Assembly: GCF_900176035.1 (NCBI RefSeq)
Contig: NZ_FWWT01000023.1
Coordinates: 1-64,000 of the forward strand
DNA length: 64,000 nucleotides
Reading direction: 5' to 3'
Source of the DNA: Desulfonispora thiosulfatigenes DSM 11270
GTDB taxonomy: Bacteria; Bacillota; Peptococcia; Peptococcales; Desulfonisporaceae
Under the pieces are notes generated by a model that ran no database searches, had not been told where the DNA came from, and saw only the letters and a list, made by a program, of their open reading frames with translations. Positions 17,927 through 26,642 of the stretch are shown here, one piece after another (the first letter of the stretch is position 1; each line of letters begins with the position of its first letter). The position numbers and the translations under genes are program-made.

Positions 17927-17956
17927 ATACTAACATAACAGTATAGTTAAAGTCAA
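17927..17956 (-). promoter_or_regulatory. infC operon promoter
   Basis: TTGACT (17951-17956), 18-base spacer, TAGTAT (17927-17932). The -35 box overlaps the thrS stop codon. No terminator separates thrS from infC, so read-through is also possible. Confidence 0.55.
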
Positions 17957-19863
17957 TTATTTTTTTCATTTACTTCACTAATCACTTTTTCTTTGAATTC
18001 TTGGAAAGAAACTGAACCTAAATCACCTTCGCCACGCTTTCGAAGTCCCACTGTATTACTTTCTTCTTCACGATTACCTATTATTAGCATATAAGGTGTT
18101 TTTTGAAGTTGTGCTTCTCTTATTTTATAGCCTATTTTTTCATTTCTAGTATCAACTTCTACCCTAATATTTGCATTTTTTAATTCTTTTTCTAACTCTT
18201 TACAATATGAAATTTGCTTTTCGCTAATAGGTAATATTTTAACTTGAACTGGAGAAAGCCAAAGTGGGAATGCCCCAGCATAGTGTTCTGTTAAAATTCC
18301 AATAAAACGTTCAATACTACCAAACACCACACGATGAATCATTACAGGACGGTGTTTTTCCCCATCTTCACCAATATAAGTTAAATCGAATTTTTCTGGC
18401 ATTTGAAAATCTAGTTGTATTGTACCGCACTGCCATGTACGTCCTAATGAATCTGTTAGATGAAAGTCAATTTTAGGACCATAAAAAGCTCCATCACCTT
18501 CATTAACAATATATTCCCTATCGTTTTCTTTTAAGGCTTCTTCTAAAGCACTAATTGCTTTTTCCCAAATTTCATCAGATCCTAAAGCTTTTTCTGGCTT
18601 TGTAGATAATTCTACATGATAATCAAAACCAAATAACTTATATACTTCATCTATTAAATTCATTACAGACTTAATCTCTTCTTTAATTTGACTAGGAAGC
18701 ATGAAAATATGAGCATCATCTTGAGTAAAAGCTCTTACTCTCATTAAGCCATGTAAAGCTCCTGATAACTCATGTCTATGAACTAAACCTAGTTCTGCTA
18801 ATCTTATTGGTAAGTCACGATAGCTGTGAAGCATACTGTTGTAGACAAGCATACCACCTGGGCAATTCATCGGTTTAATAGAAAAATCGTTTTTATCAAT
18901 TTCTGTAAAATACATATTATCTTTATAATGATCCCAGTGCCCAGAACGTTCCCATAATTCTCTGTTTAAAATAATAGGAGATTTTATTTCATCATAGCCA
19001 TTCTTTTTATGAAGTTCACGCCAATAATTTTCTAATTCGTTTCTAAGCACCATGCCTTTAGGATAGAAAAATGGGAAACCAGGACCTTCATCCATTATGG
19101 TAAATAAGCCTAATTCTTGTCCTAATTTACGATGATCACGACGCTTAGCTTCTTCTATGCGGAAAAGATGTTCTTCTAAGTCAGTTTTTTTAGGGAACGA
19201 AGTTCCATATATTCTTTGTAGCATTTTATTCTTTTCGCTACCCTTCCAATATGCCCCTGCTAAACTTAATAATTTAGGTGCTTTTATTACTCCCGTTGTA
19301 GCAACATGAGGACCTGCACAAAGATCTACAAAATCACCTTGCTCATAAATAGAAATAATTGCATCTTCAGGTAAATCATTTATTAACTCAACTTTATATG
19401 GTTCATTTTTGTCTGCAAAAAAAGTTATTGCTTCATCTCTTGATAATTCTTTTCGAACAAAAGGTTTGTTTTCTTTAATAATTCGATTCATCTCAACTTC
19501 TATTTTTTCTAAGTCTAAAGGAGTGAATTTATGTTCAGAGTCAAAATCATAATAAAACCCATCTTTTATTGAAGGACCTATCCCTAATATTGTTCCAGGA
19601 AATAAGTTTTTTACAGCTTGTGCTAAAATATGAGAAGAACTATGTCTAAATACATGTTGTCCCTCTAAATCATCAAATGTTAAAATTGCTACTTGTGCAT
19701 CTTCTTTTATAACATAATCAAGTCCTACCACTACATCATTAACCTTAGCTCCTACAGCCTTTTTTGCAAGACCTCTACTAATGCTATTTGCGATATCTAA
19801 AGGAGTAATTTCTGTATTTTCGTATTCTCTCACAGAATTGTCTGGCAACGTTATTTTAATCAT
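17953..19863 (-). CDS. thrS: Threonyl-tRNA synthetase
   Basis: Class II synthetase that charges and proofreads tRNA-Thr. An N-terminal TGS domain (about 1-62) is followed by the SAD editing domain with HSSSHILAQAV and, near residue 183, the second editing motif DLCAGPHV. The catalytic core has the zinc-site cysteine in SIKPMNCPGGM and motif 2 around RLAELGLVHRHELSG; the HGLMRVRAFTQDDAH stretch follows. The C-terminal anticodon-binding domain comes last (WLSPVQVKILPIS). I take the ATG at 19861-19863, seven bases after GGAGG; a TTG one codon earlier is less well spaced. The leader is short and looks like a collapsed T-box. Confidence 0.97.
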   Translation of the reverse strand: MIKITLPDNSVREYENTEITPLDIANSISRGLAKKAVGAKVNDVVVGLDYVIKEDAQVAILTFDDLEGQHVFRHSSSHILAQAVKNLFPGTILGIGPSIKDGFYYDFDSEHKFTPLDLEKIEVEMNRIIKENKPFVRKELSRDEAITFFADKNEPYKVELINDLPEDAIISIYEQGDFVDLCAGPHVATTGVIKAPKLLSLAGAYWKGSEKNKMLQRIYGTSFPKKTDLEEHLFRIEEAKRRDHRKLGQELGLFTIMDEGPGFPFFYPKGMVLRNELENYWRELHKKNGYDEIKSPIILNRELWERSGHWDHYKDNMYFTEIDKNDFSIKPMNCPGGMLVYNSMLHSYRDLPIRLAELGLVHRHELSGALHGLMRVRAFTQDDAHIFMLPSQIKEEIKSVMNLIDEVYKLFGFDYHVELSTKPEKALGSDEIWEKAISALEEALKENDREYIVNEGDGAFYGPKIDFHLTDSLGRTWQCGTIQLDFQMPEKFDLTYIGEDGEKHRPVMIHRVVFGSIERFIGILTEHYAGAFPLWLSPVQVKILPISEKQISYCKELEKELKNANIRVEVDTRNEKIGYKIREAQLQKTPYMLIIGNREEESNTVGLRKRGEGDLGSVSFQEFKEKVISEVNEKNN

Positions 19864-19887
19864 CAATTTACCTCCACCATTTATTTA

Positions 19888-19984
19888 TAAAAAAATCCCA
19901 CCCCTAGCAAGGGGCGAGATTTAACTTCAGATATTTATGAACTACTTGTCCTTATCCTCGCTTTTAACTAATAGGATTATTTAA
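19888..19984 (-). promoter_or_regulatory. thrS leader with attenuator (possible collapsed T-box)
   Basis: About 115 nt separate the promoter from thrS. The segment begins with AAGGACAAGTAG (around 19959-19948), which resembles the head of T-box Stem I seen at tyrS (AAAAGACTAGTAG). It ends with a terminator of T-box style, AAATCTCGCCCC/GGGGTGGGATTT plus a seven-T run (19923-19888). No specifier domain and no TGGnACC T-box sequence are present. The T-box origin is inference; the terminator is clear. Confidence 0.55.
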
Positions 19985-19988
19985 TAAT

Positions 19989-20017
19989 ATTATAATTTTT
20001 AAAAAATACTATGTCAA
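19989..20017 (-). promoter_or_regulatory. thrS promoter
   Basis: TTGACA (20012-20017), 17-base spacer, TATAAT (19989-19994): a perfect sigma-A consensus on the minus strand. Confidence 0.88.
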
Positions 20018-20124
20018 TGAAATAAAGAATAAACCTTAATTAAGTCCTATTATTAGTCCTAAATTGCCACCTAAATATGCACTTATTATATCATTTTTAT
20101 TATATAGTAACAAATATAAAAAAA

Positions 20125-20160
20125 AGCAAATAAAAGGTGTGAAAAATTCACCTTTTATTT
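20125..20160 (-). terminator. ytxC terminator
   Basis: CAAATAAAAGGTG / CACCTTTTATTTG stem followed by a T-run on the minus strand. The ytxC stop codon (20155-20157) lies within the stem. Confidence 0.85.
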
Positions 20161-21018
20161 GCAGAGTTCGCACCCTTTACAACATCCTACTTTTTTCCCA
20201 AATACATTTTTAATTGTTTTATAAGTATCTTTATATTTGTCTTCAAAACCTAGGTGCACAACTAAATATCTTGGGGCTAATGTTATTAACGCACTAATTA
20301 ATAAGTCCTCGTAATTAATATTATGATCGACATAATCTATAGTAAACCCATTTAGGTATTCACTTTCTATCTTACTTCCGTCCTTATTTACTAAATTAAA
20401 GAAATCATTTTCACCAAGAGTTATATTAACTTCTTCTACTTTAGGTTCTTGTATATCTACAAAATACTTTAATAATCTTATAAACTCTAAATATTCTTTT
20501 TCCATAATAAATTCATCTACGCTTGAATCAACTAGTTTTTCAATTTCAAACATTAAATCCTTTAACCTAAAATTAACAAATCCTTCCAAAACTAATTCTT
20601 GGTGTTTATCTAAATCTTCTAACACCCTTTTCATTACTTTATTTTTTCTTTCTGTAGTACTATAGCCACTTTCCTTGTCTTTAAATATCTCAATTACGGT
20701 ATCTTCTATATTTGTTTTTTCTTCTTTATTGAAATAGTAATATTGATCTCTTATTACCTTTTTAACTAAAATATGAGCCCAATCATCCATGATAATATTT
20801 GTGACTATCTTTGCAAGTAAATTTTTTAGCTTTTCAGTTGAGATAGTCCTTCCAGGTTTATCACAATCTAAAAAAGCAATATCTCCTTTATAATTAATTT
20901 TATATGCTAAATCTTTTTCCTCTAAACCAAGAGTTGCAATTTCATGTTTAAATTTATCGATAAGTAGTTCAGGATTATTTTTGGTTCCAATTAAAATTGG
21001 TTCTTGCAAAAAATTCAC
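20155..21018 (-). CDS. ytxC: Putative sporulation protein YtxC
   Basis: YtxC-like family protein (287 residues), a cytoplasmic sporulation-associated protein of unknown biochemical function. The sequence is mostly helical, with family-like stretches FVNFRLKDLMFEIEKLVDSSVDEF (in the middle) and YLNGFTIDYVDHNINYEDLLISALITLAP (C-terminal third). An odd feature is a Cys-rich end: VGCCKGCELCK holds four cysteines in nine residues, a possible metal site. A sigma-E-type promoter lies just upstream. It is a single-gene unit with its own terminator, near thrS as in other Clostridia. Confidence 0.75.
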   Translation of the reverse strand: MNFLQEPILIGTKNNPELLIDKFKHEIATLGLEEKDLAYKINYKGDIAFLDCDKPGRTISTEKLKNLLAKIVTNIIMDDWAHILVKKVIRDQYYYFNKEEKTNIEDTVIEIFKDKESGYSTTERKNKVMKRVLEDLDKHQELVLEGFVNFRLKDLMFEIEKLVDSSVDEFIMEKEYLEFIRLLKYFVDIQEPKVEEVNITLGENDFFNLVNKDGSKIESEYLNGFTIDYVDHNINYEDLLISALITLAPRYLVVHLGFEDKYKDTYKTIKNVFGKKVGCCKGCELCK

Positions 21019-21034
21019 TCCTTTCCTGCCTTAT

Positions 21035-21063
21035 TAGTATATGAAATTGTTAAAACAGTATAC
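21035..21063 (-). promoter_or_regulatory. Possible sigma-E-type promoter of ytxC
   Basis: GTATACT (21057-21063), 13-base spacer, CATATACTA (21035-21043). The -10 fits the sigma-E/K pattern CATAnnnTA and the -35 matches five of seven positions of the sigma-E consensus. Position, 17 bases before the ytxC start, leaves a short leader. Confidence 0.5.
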
Positions 21064-21117
21064 TGAAAAAATCAATATAAATTTATAAAAGCTGTTTTTT
21101 TAAAAAGAAAAAATGTT

Positions 21118-21146
21118 TTGACAAATATACAATGTTGAGATATAAT
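21118..21146 (+). promoter_or_regulatory. tRNA-Pro promoter
   Basis: TTGACA (21118-21123), 17-base spacer, TATAAT (21141-21146), 12 bases before the tRNA: perfect consensus. Confidence 0.92.
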
Positions 21147-21158
21147 AAGAAATGTTGA

Positions 21159-21235
21159 CGGGGCGTAGCGCAGTTTGGTAGCGCACCTGGTTTGGGACCA
21201 GGGGGCCGGGGGTTCGAATCCCTCCGCCCCGACCA
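21159..21235 (+). tRNA. tRNA-Pro (anticodon TGG)
   Basis: A 77-nt cloverleaf with acceptor stem CGGGGCG/CGCCCCG, anticodon stem CCTGG/CCAGG around loop TTTGGGA (anticodon TGG), GGTTCGAATCC T-arm and encoded CCA end. It is a single-gene transcription unit. Confidence 0.97.
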
Positions 21236-21275
21236 AAAAAATCACTTGAATTTTATTCAAGTGATTTTTTTTTAT
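21232..21275 (+). terminator. Bidirectional terminator between tRNA-Pro and ylzJ
   Basis: AAATCACTTGAAT/ATTCAAGTGATTT stem with A-run and T-run on the two sides, directly after the tRNA and adjoining the ylzJ stop on the other strand. Confidence 0.88.
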
Positions 21276-21484
21276 TGACCAACTATTGATCCTGGTTGTA
21301 ATACAGGATTAAGATAATTAGATAAGTCTGTACTATAAATACGTACAACCCTAAACTTGTTCCATCCTAGAGGTTCTACTTGCATTTGTATACCATTATA
21401 TTCAATATCCTGATAATTTTGGGGTTCTGGTTCTTCATACATAATTACTTCTAGGGGAACATTAGTGTACAAAACATCTGCCAT
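21272..21484 (-). CDS. ylzJ: YlzJ-like protein
   Basis: Small protein (70 residues) of the YlzJ-like family, function unknown. It shows the family features: an N-terminal VLYTNVPLEVIM strand, a central MQVEPLGWNKFRVVRIYSTD segment and the C-terminal LNPVLQPGSIV. Its ATG overlaps the stop of tepA by one base (TAATG), which suggests translational coupling. In Bacillus the same pair stands next to ftsK/spoIIIE; here no such gene follows. Confidence 0.85.
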   Translation of the reverse strand: MADVLYTNVPLEVIMYEEPEPQNYQDIEYNGIQMQVEPLGWNKFRVVRIYSTDLSNYLNPVLQPGSIVGQ

Positions 21485-22236
21485 TAATGAATCCCTCCTC
21501 CATTTTTTCTCTCTTCTATTAATTGTCTCAGCTTTCTGGTTGCCTGAGAGATTGTACCTACCTCATCAATTAATCCATATTTAACAGCATCTTCCCCAAC
21601 TACCACAGTTCCTATGTCCTGGGAAAGCTCGCCCACTTTAAACATTAAATCTCTAAAGGTTTGTGCTGTAATATTTGAGTTACCAGTAACAAATCTTACA
21701 ACTCTTTCTTGCATTCTATCTAAATAATCTAAAGTAGCTGGAACTCCAATTACTAAGCCTGTTAATCTTATAGGATGAATAGTCATGGTTGCTGAGGGAG
21801 CTATAAAGGAATAATTAGCAGAAACTCCTATTGGTACTCCGATACTATGTCCTCCGCCCATTACAATTGATACTGTCGGTTTAGATAGTCCTTTAATTGT
21901 TTCGGCTATAGCAAGACCTGCTTCTACATCGCCTCCCACAGTATTTAAAACAACCAACATTCCTTCAATTTCAGGATTTTCTTCAATCGCAATTAATTGT
22001 GGGATTATATGCTCATATTTGGTAGTTTTATTTTGAGGTGGTAAAATTGAATGACCTTCTACTTGTCCTATAATAGTCATACAATGAATATTACTTTTAT
22101 AAGTTGGAATATTAGTTTGACCTAATTCTGTTATATTTTCAACTGGTATATTTCTGTGCATTGGATTTTGAACTGGTGGTTCAATTGTAGGTTGCATTGT
22201 TGGTGGTTTATTATTTTGAAAAGAATCATTATACAT
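21484..22236 (-). CDS. tepA: ClpP-like protease TepA (translocation-enhancing protein family)
   Basis: ClpP/crotonase-fold serine protease. A Pro/Gln-rich N-terminus (about 1-50) precedes the protease domain. The nucleophile region is [13 protein letters not shown] (Ser near 135) and the catalytic His is in [10 protein letters not shown] (about 157). In Bacillus, TepA degrades proteins and is linked to secretion and spore quality; the function here is inferred from family membership. Length 250 agrees. It is coupled to ylzJ downstream and lies 80 bases after the RNase J stop, with a terminator between. Confidence 0.88.
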   Translation of the reverse strand: MYNDSFQNNKPPTMQPTIEPPVQNPMHRNIPVENITELGQTNIPTYKSNIHCMTIIGQVEGHSILPPQNKTTKYEHIIPQLIAIEENPEIEGMLVVLNTVGGDVEAGLAIAETIKGLSKPTVSIVMGGGHSIGVPIGVSANYSFIAPSATMTIHPIRLTGLVIGVPATLDYLDRMQERVVRFVTGNSNITAQTFRDLMFKVGELSQDIGTVVVGEDAVKYGLIDEVGTISQATRKLRQLIEERKNGGGIH

Positions 22237-22288
22237 TATTTACATCACTCCTTTAATAATATCATTACTATTGTGCTAAAAATTACAA

Positions 22289-22320
22289 AAAAAATACACA
22301 GAGAAAATACTCTGTGTTAA
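22289..22320 (-). terminator. Terminator of the RNase J gene
   Basis: AACACAGAG-TATTTT-CTCTGTGT hairpin followed by a run of eight T on the minus strand; it includes the RNase J stop codon (22317-22319). Confidence 0.85.
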
Positions 22321-23981
22321 ATTTCCATTATTATAGGCAAAATCATTGGACGTCTTCTAGTTTTTTCATATAAAAATTTACCAAGTGCGTCTCTAATACT
22401 TGCTTTAATAGCTGCCCATTCGGTTATATTTTTTTCATAGCACTTATCTAAAGCGAATTTAACTTTTACTTTCGCTTCATCCATTAATGCTTCAGCTTCT
22501 CTTACATAAACAAATCCTCTAGATACGATATCTGGTCCTGCTACAACTTGTTTTTGATCTCTATCTAATGTAACAACAATAATTAAAATTCCATCTTGAG
22601 ATAATTGTTTGCGGTCTCTTAAAACAATATTCCCAACATCACCAATTCCTAAACCATCTACTAAGACTCTGCCAGAATGAACTTTCCCAGCAATACATCC
22701 CTTATCTTTTGTGAACTCCATAATATTTCCATTTTCTCCAATGAAAATATTTTCAGCTGGTATCCCAACTTCTTGAGCCAATTGTGAATGTTGCACAAGC
22801 ATTCTATATTCCCCATGAACAGGAACGAAAAATTTAGGTTTTACTAAATTTAACATTAACTTAAGTTCTTCTTTACTCGCATGACCTGATACGTGGATTC
22901 CTGAAACTGATTCGTAAATAACATCTGCACCTAATTTGAATAATTGATCTATAGTTTTAGATACTAATTTTTCATTTCCTGGAATAGGTGTAGCAGATAC
23001 AATAACAGTATCTCCTTTTTCGATTTGTACACGACGATGATCAGACATAGCCATTCTTGTTAATGCAGACATTGGTTCACCTTGACTGCCTGTAGTAAGT
23101 ACAACGATCTTATTTCTAGGGTAGATATTAATTTCATCTAATTCCACAATAGTTCCTTCAGGTATATTTAAATATCCTAATTCTGATGCTCTATTAACAA
23201 CGTTAACCATACTTCTACCAGCTATGGCAACCTTACGCTCATACTTGTGTGCAGAATCTATAACTTGTTGCACTCTATGAACATTAGAAGCAAATGTCGC
23301 AATAATAATTCTCTCTTTTGCTAATCTATATACTTCATCAAAGGTTTGTCCTACAACCTTTTCAGACATAGTATACCCGGGTCTTTCGACATTCGTACTA
23401 TCAGATAAAAGAACTAATACACCATCATTACCTAGTTCTGCTATACGTTGATAATCAATTACTTGTCCATCAACTGGGGTTTGATCAAACTTAAAATCCC
23501 CTGTATGCAGGATAGTTCCTACAGGTGTGTGTATTCCCATTCCTACTGCATCTGGAATACTATGGCTAACTCTAAAGAACTCTATTTCAAAATTACCTAA
23601 TTTGACCTTATCCCTTGGTTTCATAATGTTTAATTTTGCTTCTTGTGAAAAATTGGTTTCTTTTAATTTACCTTCTAATAATCCCAAGGTAAGTTTTGTT
23701 CCATAAATAGGTACATTTAATTCTTTTAAAACAAAGGGTAAAGCTCCTATGTGATCTTCATGTCCATGAGTTAAAAATATTCCTTTTACTTGTTCACGGT
23801 TTTCTAATAGATAAGTGATATCTGGTATAACTACATCAATTCCTAATAACTCATCTTCTGGAAACATTAACCCAGAATCAATTACTATAATTTCAGTCCC
23901 GTACTTAATTGCCATCATATTTTTCCCAATTTCCCCTAGACCGCCTAAAGGAATTAGAAAAACCTTCTCTTCTTTTTTTAT
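22317..23981 (-). CDS. rnj: Ribonuclease J, apparent ATA start
   Basis: Metallo-beta-lactamase/beta-CASP ribonuclease with 5'-3' exonuclease and endonuclease activity. The zinc motif is HGHEDHIGALP (near residue 75-85); other metal ligands lie in HSIPDAVG and LHTGDFKFD. Beta-CASP motif ISGIHVSGHAS and the HGEYRML motif follow, and a C-terminal domain ends the protein. The first in-frame ATG (23918) would delete the conserved N-terminal strand KVFLIPLGGLGEIGKNM, which is encoded upstream in the same frame. The only start fitting the ribosome site (GGAG, nine bases away) is ATA at 23979-23981, giving 554 residues, the family length. A one-base sequence error in the adjacent A7 run or at the codon is the alternative. 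Whether it is rnjA or rnjB cannot be decided. Confidence 0.93.
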   Translation of the reverse strand: MKKEEKVFLIPLGGLGEIGKNMMAIKYGTEIIVIDSGLMFPEDELLGIDVVIPDITYLLENREQVKGIFLTHGHEDHIGALPFVLKELNVPIYGTKLTLGLLEGKLKETNFSQEAKLNIMKPRDKVKLGNFEIEFFRVSHSIPDAVGMGIHTPVGTILHTGDFKFDQTPVDGQVIDYQRIAELGNDGVLVLLSDSTNVERPGYTMSEKVVGQTFDEVYRLAKERIIIATFASNVHRVQQVIDSAHKYERKVAIAGRSMVNVVNRASELGYLNIPEGTIVELDEINIYPRNKIVVLTTGSQGEPMSALTRMAMSDHRRVQIEKGDTVIVSATPIPGNEKLVSKTIDQLFKLGADVIYESVSGIHVSGHASKEELKLMLNLVKPKFFVPVHGEYRMLVQHSQLAQEVGIPAENIFIGENGNIMEFTKDKGCIAGKVHSGRVLVDGLGIGDVGNIVLRDRKQLSQDGILIIVVTLDRDQKQVVAGPDIVSRGFVYVREAEALMDEAKVKVKFALDKCYEKNITEWAAIKASIRDALGKFLYEKTRRRPMILPIIMEI

Positions 23982-24131
23982 AAAATTCCACTCCTTTTTA
24001 AAAATTTAGCCGAACCAGACATATCTCTTTAATTATATCCTATTTGCCGAATAAGAACAAGCTAGTTACTAATAGTTTTCATATATTTGGTATTATCGGT
24101 TTTTTGCCCTAAAAAATTCTACCAATATAAA

Positions 24132-24164
24132 AAAGGTTGTAATAAGTATATTATTACAACCTTT
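24132..24164 (-). terminator. Terminator of the beta-CASP gene
   Basis: AAGGTTGTAATAA/TTATTACAACCTT stem followed by a seven-T run on the minus strand, 30 bases after the stop of the beta-CASP gene. Confidence 0.85.
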
Positions 24165-24193
24165 TACCTTTTTTATAATTATTATTCATTTTT

Positions 24194-25753
24194 TTAAATT
24201 TTATTTATTTGATCTTTTAGATTTAATAATTTATCAATAATCTCTTTTTTTCTATTCTCTGATAGCATTTCTTTTAAATTACTTTTAAGACCTTCAAATT
24301 CATTGATAATACTATCAATATCAAGATTTCCTTCTACTTTGGGAACCTGGGTTAAATCCTTTTTACCTTTATCAAGTACAAAGGTTTCATCTAATTTAGG
24401 AACAATTACTTCATTATCAGTTTCATCTTTAATAATTTGGGCAAGGGTATTTATAGAATCAGTTTCGCCATGCACTAAAAATATCTTTTTAGGTTTATTA
24501 GAAAAATGTTTTACCCAATCTACCAAACCTTTTTGATCAGCATGTGCTGAAAAACCTTCGATTCTTTCAATATTTGCATTAACTGCAACTTCTTCGCCAT
24601 GTATCCTTACTAATTCTTCACCATCTAGTATTCTTCTACCTAAAGTACCCTCAGCTTGATATCCCACAAAAAGAATTGTTGATTCGCCTCGCCATAAATT
24701 ATGTTTTAAGTGGTGCTTAATTCTACCTGCATCACACATCCCACTAGCTGAAATAATTATAGCATTTTTCCTAATTTCATTAATAGCTTTTGATTCATCA
24801 GCTGTTTCCGTAAAATGTAAGCCATCAAACTTAAAGATACATGAATCATCTTGAGCATGTAGTTCTTTAGCATCATCATCATATACAGAAGGAAACTTGC
24901 AAAAAATTTCTGTTGCTTTTATAGCTAAGGGACTATCCACATATACATTAATATCAGGCATCTCATTACTTTCAACTAATTGCCTTAACTTATAAATTAA
25001 ATCCTGTGTTCTCTCAACTGCAAAAGCCGGGATAACCAGATTGCCACCTTTTTGCATAGTTTTATTTATTATTCTTACTAATTGAGTAAGCTTATCTTCT
25101 GTTTCTAAATGAAATCTATTTCCATAGGTTGACTCCATGATTACATAATCTGCTGTATCTATCATCGTTGGATCATTTATTATCGGTTGATTTTCTTTTC
25201 CTAGGTCACCAGAAAAAACAAGTTTCTCGCCATCAGCATATAATTCAATAATAGCTGAACCCATTATATGTCCAGCGTCTTTAAAAACTGCCTTTACACC
25301 AGGTAAAATATCATTTTCCAGATTATATGACGTACCAACAAACTTATAAATACACCTTTCTGCATCTTCTACAGTATATATAGGTTCTAATAAAGGTTTA
25401 CCTGCTCTTTTTAGCTTTCTGTTTTTCCTTTCAACTTCAATTTCTTGAATGTGACCACTATCTGGTAATAAAATACTGCATAATTCTTTAGTAACATAAG
25501 TAGTATATATGTATCCCTTATAGCCCTTTTTGTATAACTTCGGAATTAATCCACTATGATCTATATGTGCATGAGATAATAATACAGCATCTATTTCACC
25601 TGGATTAAAAGGAAATTCCTCATAGTTTCGTTCTTTTAATTTTCTAGATCCTTGAACTAAGCCACAATCTATTAAAATTTTACCAGCCGAACATTCTACT
25701 AAGAAACATGAACCTGCTACAAATTCTGCTGCGCCGTGGAAAGTAATTTTCAT
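24194..25753 (-). CDS. Metallo-beta-lactamase/beta-CASP family RNA exonuclease (YSH1/CPSF-like)
   Basis: Beta-CASP nuclease of the bacterial/archaeal CPSF-like group, probably acting on RNA. MBL motifs: LSHAHIDHSGLIPKL (near 55-70), HIMGSAII and FSGDLG. The beta-CASP region holds VIPAFAVERTQDL, IIISASGMCDAGRI and the C-terminal HGE motif VHGETDS. A helical extension of about 70 residues follows. The start ATG (25751-25753) is seven bases after AGGAGG; an upstream ATG nine codons earlier has no site. It forms a single-gene unit. The substrate is unknown. Confidence 0.9.
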   Translation of the reverse strand: MKITFHGAAEFVAGSCFLVECSAGKILIDCGLVQGSRKLKERNYEEFPFNPGEIDAVLLSHAHIDHSGLIPKLYKKGYKGYIYTTYVTKELCSILLPDSGHIQEIEVERKNRKLKRAGKPLLEPIYTVEDAERCIYKFVGTSYNLENDILPGVKAVFKDAGHIMGSAIIELYADGEKLVFSGDLGKENQPIINDPTMIDTADYVIMESTYGNRFHLETEDKLTQLVRIINKTMQKGGNLVIPAFAVERTQDLIYKLRQLVESNEMPDINVYVDSPLAIKATEIFCKFPSVYDDDAKELHAQDDSCIFKFDGLHFTETADESKAINEIRKNAIIISASGMCDAGRIKHHLKHNLWRGESTILFVGYQAEGTLGRRILDGEELVRIHGEEVAVNANIERIEGFSAHADQKGLVDWVKHFSNKPKKIFLVHGETDSINTLAQIIKDETDNEVIVPKLDETFVLDKGKKDLTQVPKVEGNLDIDSIINEFEGLKSNLKEMLSENRKKEIIDKLLNLKDQINKI

Positions 25754-25824
25754 ATATACACCTCCTAAAAATTTTAACATACTATTTAGTATTAAATTAT
25801 TGTTCTTTATTATACTATAACATA

Positions 25825-25851
25825 AAAAAAACGTACTTTTAAAAAAGTACG
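25825..25851 (-). terminator. Terminator after the unknown gene at 25854
   Basis: CGTACTTTT/AAAAGTACG hairpin followed by eight T on the minus strand. Confidence 0.8.
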
Positions 25852-25853
25852 CC

Positions 25854-26480
25854 TTATATTGAATTTTTTAAAGCCCTTCCTAGACGTCTATAATCATTTC
25901 TTATTTCTTTTGGAACATAAAATATTTTAATTCCTTGTTTCTTACAGAAATATTCTACACTCTTATTAAATTTCTTAGAAGTTAGAGCTACTTTCTTATC
26001 AGATAAATAAGCATCTACTATTTGACCTCGAATTGAAAAATTATATAATATTTTTCCTTTCGGATACACTTTTTTAATAGACTTTTGTAATTCATTTTCG
26101 GTAGAATTGCTTAACTCTTTATACTGTTCTTTTTCATCATTCAAATTTTCTGGATTTATCGTTTCATTAAGCATCTCGTTTAACTCTTCAGATTCTTGCC
26201 CGTTAGCTGCTTTTATAACTTTGGCTAATTCCGCATCTAAAGTAGATATATTCAGATTATTTGGTAACCTTTCTTTAATAAGCTGGGTTAACATTGGTTC
26301 AATATAATCGATATTACCTTCAACAAAATTTGTTAACAAAGGTATTAATTCCTCGGTTTTCTTTATTGCACTATCTTTATAAGCTTGATAGTCTTTTGTA
26401 TCTACCTCTAGATTAAGGATTATGTTAACCAACTCATCAACTTTAGTTATAATGTTTTTTTCTAAAGATTCTCTACCCAT
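25854..26480 (-). CDS. Hypothetical protein, helical N-terminus and basic C-terminal domain
   Basis: I do not recognise this 208-residue protein. The first ~95 residues are predicted helical and amphipathic (KVDELVNIILNLEV, AIKKTEELIPLL). An acidic linker rich in Glu/Asn follows (about 95-130). The last ~75 residues form a basic alpha/beta segment with alternating hydrophobic strands (GKILYNFSIRGQIVDAYLSD, then KIFYVPKEIRNDYRRLGRAL). This end loosely resembles small nuclease-like or DNA-binding domains, but no catalytic motif is certain. There is no signal peptide or membrane segment. A good ribosome site (AAGGAGAG) and its own terminator support a real gene. Confidence 0.7.
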   Translation of the reverse strand: MGRESLEKNIITKVDELVNIILNLEVDTKDYQAYKDSAIKKTEELIPLLTNFVEGNIDYIEPMLTQLIKERLPNNLNISTLDAELAKVIKAANGQESEELNEMLNETINPENLNDEKEQYKELSNSTENELQKSIKKVYPKGKILYNFSIRGQIVDAYLSDKKVALTSKKFNKSVEYFCKKQGIKIFYVPKEIRNDYRRLGRALKNSI

Positions 26481-26591
26481 ATTTCATCTCTCCTTGCACT
26501 TATATTACTAAACTATTATTCAAATAGTGGACAAAATATGCTAACTATCTAATTATCTTTTTTAAGAAAGTTTAAAATATATTTTTATATG

Positions 26592-26620
26592 TTGACAAGT
26601 CTCTTGTTTTTAGTTAAAAT
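26592..26620 (+). promoter_or_regulatory. Promoter of the tRNA-Glu-Tyr-Gln cluster
   Basis: TTGACA (26592-26597), 17-base spacer, TAAAAT (26615-26620), 22 bases before tRNA-Glu. Confidence 0.85.
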
Positions 26621-26642
26621 GCTAATTGTCTTCACATTAGAT

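Noticed and set aside
21072-21260. Minus-strand ORF of 62 residues across tRNA-Pro
   Set aside because: It is only the complement of the tRNA gene; the GFEPPAPWSQTRC-like peptide is the usual tRNA artefact.
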